A DNA stretch of 14,965 nt from a bacterium UBP3_UBA3054 (GCA_002366995.1 DFCM01000120.1:1-14965), one strand, 5' to 3'; positions 1 to 7,252 are shown, numbered from the stretch's first letter. The notes: a model not told the origin generated them from the sequence alone. A program made the numbers and translations.

Positions 1-50
1 GCCGGCAGGTTTAAGGAATCCTGGTACTTGTTTTTCTCTTCTTTGCTCAT
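1..50 (-). CDS. ileS: Isoleucyl-tRNA synthetase, N-terminal fragment (gene runs off the window)
   Basis: Only the first 16 complete codons are present. They read MSKEEKNKYQDSLNLP and continue past the window edge. Many IleRS proteins begin with a short leader followed by a Tyr-x-x-(Ser/Thr)-Leu-Asn-Leu-Pro stretch that precedes the Phe-Pro-Met-Arg motif, and the visible YQDSLNLP matches the start of that pattern. IleRS charges tRNA-Ile with isoleucine in the cytoplasm. The ATG at 48-50 lies 15 nt after the stop of the PilO-like gene on the same strand, so it is probably co-transcribed with the pilus genes. No Shine-Dalgarno sequence is visible; the leader is A-rich (AACAACCAAAA). The identification rests on a very short peptide, so another protein remains possible. 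Confidence 0.6.
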   Translation of the reverse strand, partial: MSKEEKNKYQDSLNLP

Positions 51-65
51 TTTTGGTTGTTAAGG

Positions 66-1520
66 TTATTTTAATGTAACATTGGTCTCGAATATCTCGT
101 CTCCGCGCATATATTTCATCGGGATCGTCTTGCCGGAGCTGTAAGCTTTGTTCATGGCGTAAGTGTAGGTCGCGACGGAATCGACTTTCAGTCCGCCTAT
201 CTCCAGAAGCACGTCGTTAGACTCCAATCCAGCCAGTTCGCCGGGACCGAGTTTCTGCGTGTTGGTGATAAGCATTCCGTAGTTCGCTTTCAAGCGCTTG
301 TTCCTTTTCTGCATGATGGCGTCGACTTTGATGACGTACATTCCGCTGTTCATCATGCACTGCGAAGTGCTGCCCAAAGATTTCTCGTATTCTTCGGGAA
401 CTTCGGTGTCTTCCGTGTTGACGGCGATGCTCGGCGCTTTCTTCTCCTCTTCCTTGTCCTCGTCCTTTTCTTTTGTCACTACGGCCTCCGTCTGCTCGGA
501 AGCGTTCGTCTGGACGTTTTGGACTTCCAGATCATACTGGAAAGAGAAGGGTCTGTTCAAAAACTCGCTGATGTCGCCGTAGGTCCTGAGTTTCAGAGTC
601 TTGTTCTCGCCGTTCTCCTCGAAGACGACCTTCTGGCTGGCGGCGTCGATGTAAACGACGGTCGCGTCGGTGTCGGTGATCTTCTCCCCTTCCGCGACCG
701 TGAATGTCGAACGGTTGGATTTGTTGTAGAACATGGCGAAATTCTTGTCGCCGAAACGCGAGATGCCGTTGAACTGTATGTGCTTGGTCCAGGAAGGCAG
801 ATCTTCCTTGCCGTCGGAACTTGTGGTGAGCGGCCTTGGCCCGCTCTTCCTGCCGGCGACCGAGGCCACTTCGGAAGGCAGCGCGAAGATGTCGCCCTTG
901 AGGCCGGACGTCAGTTTGTCGTAGTCGGGCGGAGTCCAATTCGGCAGTTCCTGGTCCTGGCTGTCGTTGAAGACGAACGATCTCACCGACATGTCGACCA
1001 CCGCCTGGGGATTGTTGGGATCCTTCAGGTTGCTCTTGATCTTCATGGCGTCGAAACCGACGAGCTGTCCGGCGCTCTCGATGAGGCCAAGCGCGGCGTT
1101 CAGGCTCTGCCAGTCGCATTTGACGTCTTTCAAATTGTAGGAGAAGTCGCTGTACATATCGTTCGTCTGCGGCTGCTTCACGGCCGTGGACGTGATCGAC
1201 GATCCGTACTTGCCGTCCAGTTTGGCAAACTCTTCGCGCAAAGTGCGCGCCAAATTGTCGGGCATTTTCTGAGCGTTTATGGTCTCCAGCGCGTTGCTGT
1301 AGCGCTCCGTCAGATTCTTGTAATCCTTGGCAAGGCTGGCGCCCTGGCTGATCTTCTTGTCGGCGGTGGCGATGTTCTTGTTCAGATCCGCCAGACGCTT
1401 GGAGTTGGACTCCAATTTATCGGTCCCCGGAGAGATCAGCTGAGTCCAGACCAGAACGATAACGACAAGTGCTCCGCCGATCCCGACGGTCATCCATTCC
1501 CTAGTGGTTAGCGCTCTCAT
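66..1520 (-). CDS. PilO-like inner-membrane protein with GspC-like HR region and C-terminal PDZ domain
   Basis: A 484-residue single-pass inner-membrane protein, probably part of the alignment platform that connects the cytoplasmic ATPase and PilM to the outer-membrane secretin. Residues about 12-29 form one hydrophobic helix. Residues 32-80 look coiled-coil, and 85-185 resemble the ferredoxin-like periplasmic region of PilO/GspM. A beta-rich stretch (about 245-312, with FNGISRFGDKNFAMFYNKS) resembles the HR/PilP domain of GspC. A highly charged linker (about 348-361) follows, then a PDZ-like domain (about 410-484, with GPGELAGLESNDVLLEIGG). PilO is usually around 200 residues and GspC around 300, so this looks like both roles in one chain. 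Its ATG overlaps the PilMN stop codon by 4 nt (ATGA), indicating translational coupling. The PDZ and membrane segment are well supported; the PilO and HR assignments are inferred from order and pattern. Confidence 0.75.
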   Translation of the reverse strand: MRALTTREWMTVGIGGALVVIVLVWTQLISPGTDKLESNSKRLADLNKNIATADKKISQGASLAKDYKNLTERYSNALETINAQKMPDNLARTLREEFAKLDGKYGSSITSTAVKQPQTNDMYSDFSYNLKDVKCDWQSLNAALGLIESAGQLVGFDAMKIKSNLKDPNNPQAVVDMSVRSFVFNDSQDQELPNWTPPDYDKLTSGLKGDIFALPSEVASVAGRKSGPRPLTTSSDGKEDLPSWTKHIQFNGISRFGDKNFAMFYNKSNRSTFTVAEGEKITDTDATVVYIDAASQKVVFEENGENKTLKLRTYGDISEFLNRPFSFQYDLEVQNVQTNASEQTEAVVTKEKDEDKEEEKKAPSIAVNTEDTEVPEEYEKSLGSTSQCMMNSGMYVIKVDAIMQKRNKRLKANYGMLITNTQKLGPGELAGLESNDVLLEIGGLKVDSVATYTYAMNKAYSSGKTIPMKYMRGDEIFETNVTLK

Positions 1521-3781
1521 TTGTCGTCCTCCTTGACAGCTTCTTCGCCGTCGTCATCATCATCGTCGGCCTCCTCGGACTCCTCGCCGCCGTCGTTGAC
1601 GACTTCGTCTTTCCCGTCGTCGTCAGCTTCTTCGGCTTCCTCTGTCTTGCCTGGATTTTCCTCCTTCTCGCCGGAAGTGAAAAGTTCGCCGCTTTCGACC
1701 TCGTTATCGGCTTTGCTTTCTACGGCGGGAGGTTCCTCTTTGGCTTCCTTATCCTCGGCCGGCTTCGTTTCTGTTTTTGCTTCCGCTTCCGCGGCGTTGC
1801 CCTTCTTGCCGGACATCAACCTGCCGGAACGGGCCGGCTTCGCAACAGCTTTGGCTTCAGGCTGGCCGTCGACTTTCGGCAGTTCTTCAGCCACCCTTGA
1901 GCTTCCCCGGAAATTTCCTCCCGCGGGAGTCCCAAGTCGCAGCGGAGCGCCCTGCATGGGCGCCTCCATGATCACCTCCGGCTTAGCTTCTTCGGTTTCC
2001 GCCGGGGCGTTGCTCCTTTCGAGCGACTGGTTCGCAGGAGCAGCCGGAGCGGCAGCTTCCTTGGCTTCTCCCGTTTCGGAACCGGGCTGGTTCAGAAGGT
2101 TTCTCAGTTTCTCATTGTATTTGTAATCGGGCAGTATGTCGCAGGTCAGCTTGAAATAGTGCACCTGCAGGCCGTACTGGTACATGGTCTTCTCGCTGGG
2201 AACTATCACGTTCTCGAAGCGCAGCTGACGCTGCATGTTCTCTTCGAAGAGCAGATAATCGGCGTTCCTCGAGTAGCCCTCCACCGTCATGGTGTTGTTC
2301 TTGTCGACGCCGATCGAGGTGATCCAGAGGTTGCTCGTCATGCAGGACGAGATCCCCGCCAATACGGAATTCCAGGATGTCTTCCTCGAGATCACACCCT
2401 CGATGTCGTTGACGGCTTTCTGGAGCTGCTGGTTGCGCTTCTCAAGGGCGTCGACCTTCTTGGTCTCCGTCAGCTTGCCCTTAAGCTCCTTGTTCTTCGC
2501 CTCGACTTTGGCGTTGCTGATAAGGACCGCTATTCCCAATATCAAAAGCGCCACCAACGCGACGGCTGCCACGCCGATCGCCAGCTTGATAAGCATCTTC
2601 CGGCGCATGGCCAGGACTTGCAGCTTGACGACGTCGACCGGCAGAAGGTCGATGTAGATCGCCGCTTCGTCGATCTGGGCCAGGGCGGCGCCGAGCACCG
2701 CCGAATAAGAAGGCCCGAAAAGATCCTTGCCTTTCGCTTCTATCGCCTCAAGCCCGTTCAGATACAGAGGAGAATCGATGCCAAGCGGAGCGGCTAGGGC
2801 GCGGCAGACTTCCGGCCTCGCGGCTCCCCCGCCCGAAACGCACACCTGGGTTATGTTGTCGCTCAATTTGCGGTTCTTCAGGAAGCGTATGGTCTTGTCG
2901 AGTTCCGCGTTGAGACCCTCCATGGCGCGCAGAAGCTCGCCGGGGTCGTTCAGTTTCGTCTCCTCCCAATTTTTGATCTTTCTTTGCTCGGCTTCCTCAA
3001 AAGAGATCCCCTCCTCCGCCGCAAGGAAAGCGGTGAGGTCGTCGCCGCCTTTCTCCACATTCCTCGTAAAGACCAGCTCTCCCTTGCCGTTCACCACTAT
3101 AAATTCCGTCCTGCGGGCGCCCATTTCGATTATCATGGTGTCGCCGTCCGTCTCCGGGATCTTCCCTTCCCTCTTCAGGAAATCGAAGAGATTGAAGATG
3201 GTGAAAGAGGAAACTTGGATCGCCGTCTGCTTCAGGCCCTTTTGGGAATGAAGCTCGAGGAATTTCGGGATGAGGGCCTGCCTGACCGCCGCAAAGACGA
3301 CCTTCGACATGACGGGAGCAGGCTCCGCGGGAGCCTCCGCTTCGCCCTCTTTGGGTTCCGCTTTGGGCTGTTCTATCGGCTTGAAATCGAAAGCCGTTAC
3401 AGCGCGCTCCATGGCGAAAGGCAGATGGCTCTCGGCCTCGAAGACAAGCATCTGCTTGATCTGGTCCCTGTCCGTGCTGGGAAGCTCCAGATGGCTGACC
3501 GTAACGAAATCGCGGGACATCACGGAAAGAACGCCGGTGTCCTTTATCCTGTTGCGCTGCAGAAGCTGCTTGACGGTGTCTTTCACCGCCTCGGGCGTTA
3601 CGTCTCCCCTGCTGGAAGTGAAGGGAATGGCCATTTGGTCGAGCTGCTTTGCCGCAACGCCGTTTTTCCTGCGCTGCAGAACAGCAAGCTTGACATAGCG
3701 CGAACCTATGTCAAGCGCGACAGTCTTGTCGCCGCCGGACAAAAGGTTTGTTATGCTTTTTTTCTTTTTGGTCTGAGCCAT
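1517..3781 (-). CDS. PilM-PilN fusion protein with long acidic C-terminal tail
   Basis: A 754-residue protein joining two normally separate pilus assembly components. Residues about 17-370 are a PilM/FtsA-like actin fold. Visible parts are phosphate motif 1 (ALDIGSRYVKLAVL, 22-35), phosphate motif 2 (IIEMGARRTEFIVV, 217-230) and the adenosine-loop SGGGA (316-320). IDLLP (377-381) follows and matches the N-terminal INLLP-type motif by which PilN docks on PilM. Next come a membrane helix (about 398-422), a coiled-coil stretch (425-462) and a PilN periplasmic domain (to about 560). The remaining residues (about 565-754) are low-complexity Ala/Glu/Lys/Asp ending in a run of Asp, predicted disordered and periplasmic. 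PilM and PilN are typically about 350 and 200 residues. A roughly 14-residue Ala/Pro/Glu insert (about 144-157) lies inside the PilM part. The start has no clear Shine-Dalgarno and sits 26 nt after the GspG-like gene. Confidence 0.87.
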   Translation of the reverse strand: MAQTKKKKSITNLLSGGDKTVALDIGSRYVKLAVLQRRKNGVAAKQLDQMAIPFTSSRGDVTPEAVKDTVKQLLQRNRIKDTGVLSVMSRDFVTVSHLELPSTDRDQIKQMLVFEAESHLPFAMERAVTAFDFKPIEQPKAEPKEGEAEAPAEPAPVMSKVVFAAVRQALIPKFLELHSQKGLKQTAIQVSSFTIFNLFDFLKREGKIPETDGDTMIIEMGARRTEFIVVNGKGELVFTRNVEKGGDDLTAFLAAEEGISFEEAEQRKIKNWEETKLNDPGELLRAMEGLNAELDKTIRFLKNRKLSDNITQVCVSGGGAARPEVCRALAAPLGIDSPLYLNGLEAIEAKGKDLFGPSYSAVLGAALAQIDEAAIYIDLLPVDVVKLQVLAMRRKMLIKLAIGVAAVALVALLILGIAVLISNAKVEAKNKELKGKLTETKKVDALEKRNQQLQKAVNDIEGVISRKTSWNSVLAGISSCMTSNLWITSIGVDKNNTMTVEGYSRNADYLLFEENMQRQLRFENVIVPSEKTMYQYGLQVHYFKLTCDILPDYKYNEKLRNLLNQPGSETGEAKEAAAPAAPANQSLERSNAPAETEEAKPEVIMEAPMQGAPLRLGTPAGGNFRGSSRVAEELPKVDGQPEAKAVAKPARSGRLMSGKKGNAAEAEAKTETKPAEDKEAKEEPPAVESKADNEVESGELFTSGEKEENPGKTEEAEEADDDGKDEVVNDGGEESEEADDDDDDGEEAVKEDDK
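1520..2089 (-). repeat. Low-complexity acidic tail of the PilM-PilN fusion
   Basis: Residues about 565-754 of the PilMN protein are dominated by Glu, Ala, Lys, Pro and Asp. The last 50 residues are strongly acidic and include six or more consecutive Asp codons (around 1549-1566). On DNA this appears as GAN-codon-rich tracts. The topology of a single upstream membrane helix places it in the periplasm. It has no recognisable fold; a flexible spacer or a charged interaction surface are both possible. Confidence 0.7.
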
Positions 3782-3807
3782 AGCGGATCAAAGTATGGAA
3801 ATTAAGA

Positions 3808-4209
3808 TCATTTTCCCCAATCGGCGGTCTGGCCGCCGGCCTTGCCTTCCGTTTCGTCGCTGGTGACGCCGGAACTCGTCACGCGGACCGTTCCGTCGCT
3901 TTCGATCGTCACGACGTACTCGTTGCCCCAGGGGTCGGGACCGGGCGCTTCTTTCAGATACTCCGGATAGAGATCGGAAAGCGCCGTGATCGGCTTGCCG
4001 TTGTTGAGCTGGTAGAGCTCGGCCTGAGTCTCGAATTCCTTGATCTCCATGATAGCTTTGGCCTTGCGGGCTTTCTCGGTGTTGCCGATCAGCTTGCCGC
4101 CGACGACGGAGCCCAGAATGCCGATGACCGCGACCACGACCATCATTTCGACCAGGGTGAAGCCGCGTTCCAACATGCGGCGTTTGTTTTTCTGACTCGT
4201 ACTGTTCAT
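3808..4209 (-). CDS. gspG: GspG-like major pseudopilin (type II secretion / type IV pilus)
   Basis: A 133-residue class III signal protein. The leader is 16 residues and basic, ending in Gly16 before FTLVE, with the conserved Glu as the fifth residue of the mature chain. That is the site for PilD/GspO cleavage and N-methylation. A hydrophobic helix (about 17-40) follows, then a helix with many Glu/Lys residues, then YPEYLKEAPGPDPWGNEYVV (81-100), the GspG-type C-terminal signature containing the conserved DPWG. GspG subunits polymerise into the periplasmic pseudopilus that pushes substrates or forms a fibre. The mature size of about 117 residues fits short GspG proteins. A GGAGG box 4 nt before the ATG supports this start and hence the longish leader. 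It lies between the ATPase gene and the PilMN gene, in line with a single assembly operon. Confidence 0.9.
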   Translation of the reverse strand: MNSTSQKNKRRMLERGFTLVEMMVVVAVIGILGSVVGGKLIGNTEKARKAKAIMEIKEFETQAELYQLNNGKPITALSDLYPEYLKEAPGPDPWGNEYVVTIESDGTVRVTSSGVTSDETEGKAGGQTADWGK

Positions 4210-4213
4210 ATTG

Positions 4214-4220
4214 CCTCCAA
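4214..4220 (-). promoter_or_regulatory. Strong Shine-Dalgarno site of the gspG-like gene
   Basis: On the minus strand TTGGAGG precedes the ATG at 4207-4209 by 4 nt. It is the best ribosome site in the pilus block. This suits a structural subunit needed in many copies, and it fixes the start so that the prepilin leader is 16 residues. Confidence 0.75.
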
Positions 4221-4235
4221 TTGATTTGGGATTGT

Positions 4236-5768
4236 TTACACTTCTTCCGTGACGCTCAGCACTTCTTCCAGGGTCGTCACGCCGGCTAAGACTTTCTGCC
4301 AGCCGGAATGCTGCAGCGTCACCATGCCTTCCTTTATGGCCTGCTTTTTGATCTCGTAGGCCGCCGCTCTCTTAAGAGTCAGCGCCTTGATCTCCTCGCT
4401 CATCTGCATGATCTCGAAAAGCGAGATACGGCCTTTGAAGCCGGTGTCGCGGCACTTCTCGCAGCCCTTGGCCTTGAAGATCTTGTGCTTTCCTCTCGGC
4501 GCTATCTCCTCGGGTATCATGAGCCTGTTGAGAGCTTCCGTGACGTCCTCCTCGCTCTCCTCCTTGCAATACGGGCACAGGACCCTGACGAGTCGCTGGG
4601 CCAATACTCCGATCACGGAAGACGTGATCAGATACGGCTCCACGCCCATGTCGATGAGACGCGTGATGGCGGAAGGCGCGTCGTTGGTGTGCAGAGTCGA
4701 GAAGACAAGGTGGCCGGTCAGGGACGCCTGCACGGCGGTCTCTGCCGTTTCCACGTCACGAATTTCACCGACCATCACTATGTCGGGGTCCTGACGCAGA
4801 ATTGATCTCAAGCCTTGCGCGAAAGTCAGTCCGACCTTGGCGTTGACGTGTATCTGGTTGATGCCTTTGATCTGGTATTCCACAGGGTCTTCGATCGTGA
4901 TGATCTTGACGTCCGGCTTGTTCAGAACTTTCAGCGAACTGTAGAGCGTCGTGGTCTTACCGCTGCCGGTAGGTCCTGTCACCAGAACGATGCCGTGCGA
5001 GACTCTCAGCATGGAATCGTAAAGCTTCAAGTGGTGCTCGTCGAAGCCGAGGTCGGTCAGGTCGAGCATCAGTCCGCTCTTGTCCAAAAGACGCATCACG
5101 ACGTTCTCGCCCCAGACGGTCGGCATGATGGAAACACGGATGTCGATCTCTTTTGAGCCAAGCTTCATCTGGATGCGCCCGTCCTGCGTCGTCCTTCTTT
5201 CGGAAATGTCGAGGTCGGACATGATCTTGATACGCGAGAGAATGGCGGCGTGCAGGTTGTGCGGGGGCGAACTCATCTCGTGCAATACGCCGTCCACGCG
5301 GTACCTGACCAGAAGCTGGTTCTCAAAAGGCTCGATGTGAATATCGGAAGCCCTCATCTGCAGGGCGTTCCAAATGATGAGGTTCACGAGCTTGATGATC
5401 GGCGCCTCGTTAGCAACGTCGACGCCGTCCTGGTCTTCCCTGATGTTGCCGATGATCTCGAGGTCGTCTTCCGTTAAGTCCTGGATGACTTTTTCGACGG
5501 ACTGGGCGTTGCCGCTGTTGCAGCGCTCTATTGCCTCCGCGATCTCCTCCGGAGTCGCCTTGACGATCTCAAGCTCGGTATTGATGACGCGCTGCAGTTC
5601 GTCCAGCGTCTCGATGTCGTCGGGATCCGCCATAGCGACCTGCGTCACGCCGGGCCTCGGCTCGCAGATGGGAATAAGCTGATGCTTCTCCAAAAAGGCG
5701 TAAGGCAGCTTGTAAAAAAGCTGCTGGTCTATTTTGGCTGTCGCCAGGTTGAAGCTTTCCTCACTCAT
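4236..5768 (-). CDS. gspE: Type II secretion / type IV pilus assembly ATPase (GspE/PilB family)
   Basis: A 510-residue hexameric secretion ATPase that powers pseudopilus extension at the cytoplasmic side of the inner membrane. The N-terminal region (about 15-85) fits an MshEN/GspE-N domain. The N2 domain follows, with ASDIHIEP at 140-147. Catalytic motifs are all present: Walker A GPTGSGKTT (265-273), Asp box around TIEDPVEYQI (291-300), Walker B ending in DIVMVGEIRD (329-338) and His box TGHLVFSTLHTNDA (351-364). A zinc-binding tetracysteine module is intact (Cys398, Cys401, Cys436, Cys439), typical of GspE and PilB and usually absent from the retraction ATPase PilT. Length matches the family. 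A Shine-Dalgarno-like AAAGGA lies 7 nt before the ATG. Sequence alone does not decide between GspE and PilB; the GspG/GspJ-like neighbours favour a secretion-type system, while the PilM/N/O-like partners favour pilus-type. Confidence 0.95.
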   Translation of the reverse strand: MSEESFNLATAKIDQQLFYKLPYAFLEKHQLIPICEPRPGVTQVAMADPDDIETLDELQRVINTELEIVKATPEEIAEAIERCNSGNAQSVEKVIQDLTEDDLEIIGNIREDQDGVDVANEAPIIKLVNLIIWNALQMRASDIHIEPFENQLLVRYRVDGVLHEMSSPPHNLHAAILSRIKIMSDLDISERRTTQDGRIQMKLGSKEIDIRVSIMPTVWGENVVMRLLDKSGLMLDLTDLGFDEHHLKLYDSMLRVSHGIVLVTGPTGSGKTTTLYSSLKVLNKPDVKIITIEDPVEYQIKGINQIHVNAKVGLTFAQGLRSILRQDPDIVMVGEIRDVETAETAVQASLTGHLVFSTLHTNDAPSAITRLIDMGVEPYLITSSVIGVLAQRLVRVLCPYCKEESEEDVTEALNRLMIPEEIAPRGKHKIFKAKGCEKCRDTGFKGRISLFEIMQMSEEIKALTLKRAAAYEIKKQAIKEGMVTLQHSGWQKVLAGVTTLEEVLSVTEEV

Positions 5769-5805
5769 TTATTTGTCCTTTGAGATTTATTGTCGGTTTT
5801 ATTCT

Positions 5806-6663
5806 CTATTCGGGGGAAGGACCTCCTGATCCTCCGCCTCTTGATCCGCCGCCGCCTGGGCTGCCGCCGCCTCTCGGGCCTCCGCCCGATCCGCCGCCTT
5901 GCCTGCCGCCTCTGCCGCCGGAGCCGCCGCGCCTTCCGCCGCCGCCTCCGAAGTCGTCTTCCGGATCCTCCATCTCGGGAACGGGGGTCCTTTCGTTCCC
6001 GTTTCCGGCGTTAACGCCGTCGTTCTGACCGTTCTTGACTTTCATGGTGGGCAGCATGGCGGCGCTGCAGATGGGCTGTATCGTCTTGCCGAGATCCAAA
6101 AAGAGCGTTATGACGACTTCATAAGGCTTCGAGCCGTCCTGCTCGGAAATGGAAGAGTCCCAGCCTCTGGAAATGTTGCCGTCCTCGTCGTAGAAGGAAA
6201 GCTCCATGCCCACCACGCCCTCGACGAGCGGCACGACGGACGGCACGTCGATTTCGGCGCCTTCGTCGCTCGGGTAAGAGATCTCCTTTTGCAAGACCCT
6301 GACGCCGTCCTCGCCTGTCCCTATCGAATAGCGGACTCTGACCTCGCCGGCCAGCCAGCGCGAATCAAGCTGAATTGGGGGCGAAAGCGTGACCATGTCG
6401 ACGCTGTCCATGGGATAGCCCTCAACGTCGCCTGACGATACCGCGAATTCGTATTTGCCGGTCGAAGCGTATTCCATATTGGCGAAAGCGGAAAGCATCT
6501 CGTCCATGGCAAGCCTGGCGCCGTGGAAGAGCTGGGCCCTGTCGCGGCCGCCTGTGCAGACTTTACTGGAAATGGCCAAAGCCGACTGGATCATAGTCAT
6601 GACCATGACCATGATCGACATCGTCAGAAGCAGTTCCAAAATAGTAAAGCCCTTGTTTTTCAT
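5806..6663 (-). CDS. GspJ-like minor pseudopilin with Gly/Arg-rich C-terminal tail
   Basis: A 285-residue protein with a short prepilin leader (MKNKG) cut before FTILE, where the fifth mature residue is the conserved Glu10. A hydrophobic helix with many Met follows (about 6-31). The remaining ectodomain (about 40-205) has a soluble, beta-rich pattern like minor pseudopilins of the GspJ/PilW type, which prime or cap the fibre. GspJ is usually about 200 residues. The excess here is a short acidic stretch (EMEDPEDD, 230-237) followed by about 47 residues of Gly with Ser, Pro and six Arg. The ATG lies one nucleotide after the stop of the HAD-like gene, so the two are very likely translated from one message. 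No clear Shine-Dalgarno is visible. The N-terminal class is certain; the GspJ assignment is moderate. Confidence 0.8.
   Translation of the reverse strand: MKNKGFTILELLLTMSIMVMVMTMIQSALAISSKVCTGGRDRAQLFHGARLAMDEMLSAFANMEYASTGKYEFAVSSGDVEGYPMDSVDMVTLSPPIQLDSRWLAGEVRVRYSIGTGEDGVRVLQKEISYPSDEGAEIDVPSVVPLVEGVVGMELSFYDEDGNISRGWDSSISEQDGSKPYEVVITLFLDLGKTIQPICSAAMLPTMKVKNGQNDGVNAGNGNERTPVPEMEDPEDDFGGGGGRRGGSGGRGGRQGGGSGGGPRGGGSPGGGGSRGGGSGGPSPE
5809..5949 (-). repeat. Gly/Arg-rich low-complexity tract in the pseudopilin gene
   Basis: Residues 239-285 of the pseudopilin are encoded by an imperfect array of GGN codons with interspersed Arg, Ser and Pro (units such as GGGSRGGGSGG). On the plus strand this is a run of CCGCC/GCC-rich sequence that reads as a proline-rich open frame. 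The tract could be prone to slippage in length. It is in frame through to the TAG stop at 5806-5808, so it is not an obvious frameshift product. Confidence 0.75.
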
Positions 6664-6664
6664 T

Positions 6665-7252
6665 TCAGGAGAGTATGTCCAAATCCGCGATCGATGTGTA
6701 AAGGAGCGTCTTCATGCCGGCTTCTTTGGCAAAGGCAAGATTCTCCTCGCGGTCGTCTATGTAAGTGCAGTCGGCGGGAGAAACTCCGAGCGTTTCGGCC
6801 GCCTTCAAAAAGAATTCCTTGGAGTTTCTCAGAATTCCCAGTTTCCAGGAGCAGGCCCAGTCCGTGAAGGGCGCGAAGTCCTCCCTCTTCCTCAGGATCT
6901 CCTCCTGGGCTTCGGAAAGATTGGCCGCCACGCCGCATTTTTCCTTTTGGGAAAGTTCGGCGATCTTAGCCAGAACGTCAGGGTAATACTCGTAGCCGGA
7001 CTGCCAGATCTCCATGAACTTCTCCTCCGTCAGGTCGAGACCCGTCTTCCCTTTCAGGCGAAGGAAGAACTGGCTCATGGTCATGCGGCCGCTTTCCAGC
7101 AGTTCCGTGTCGCGCTTGAATTCCGCCATGAATTCATCCTTCTTGGCGAAGATAAGAAGAGCCGTCAGCGGGTTCAGCGAACCCGCCAGCTTTTTCATGG
7201 TCGCTTCCTGGTCATAAGAGAGGACGACCTTTCCCAGATCGAAAAGATACAT
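6665..7252 (-). CDS. HAD-superfamily hydrolase-like protein with degenerate catalytic motifs
   Basis: A 195-residue cytoplasmic protein resembling small YihX-like HAD phosphatases. Motif I is FDLGKV (4-9) with the nucleophile Asp5; Gly7 takes the position of the usual second Asp, as happens in the FDLGNV subgroup. Motif IV is present as IDDREEN (165-171). The other two motifs are altered. Where YihX-like enzymes read Ser-Asn there is Ala110-Asn111 (motif II), and where LGxxKP is expected there is LGILRN (138-143), with Arg142 in place of the catalytic Lys (motif III). A helical cap (about 15-90) fits subfamily I. A CGGAG box 6 nt before the ATG supports this start. It is the first gene behind a candidate promoter and abuts the pseudopilin gene. 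Substrate unknown; activity may be weak, altered or lost. Confidence 0.75.
   Translation of the reverse strand: MYLFDLGKVVLSYDQEATMKKLAGSLNPLTALLIFAKKDEFMAEFKRDTELLESGRMTMSQFFLRLKGKTGLDLTEEKFMEIWQSGYEYYPDVLAKIAELSQKEKCGVAANLSEAQEEILRKREDFAPFTDWACSWKLGILRNSKEFFLKAAETLGVSPADCTYIDDREENLAFAKEAGMKTLLYTSIADLDILS

Noticed and set aside
519..1511. Plus-strand open frame of 330 codons opposite the PilO-like gene
   Set aside because: No recognisable domain. It has antisense composition typical of GC-rich coding shadows and no Shine-Dalgarno or promoter context.
2984..3805. Plus-strand open frame of 273 codons opposite the PilM domain
   Set aside because: Antisense to conserved PilM motifs. The translation is Arg/Leu/His-rich and looks like a shadow.
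5809..5949. Possible CRISPR-like or tandem repeat array
   Set aside because: The repetition is codon-level Gly/Arg low complexity without regular spacers or a constant unit.
5780..6028. Proline-rich plus-strand open frame
   Set aside because: It is the complement of the Gly-rich tail of the pseudopilin. Proline runs follow automatically from GGN codons on the other strand.
6665..7252. HAD-like gene as a pseudogene
   Set aside because: The frame is intact, has a good ribosome site and a promoter candidate, and keeps Asp5 and Asp166/Asp167. Altered motifs II and III are substitutions, not breaks.
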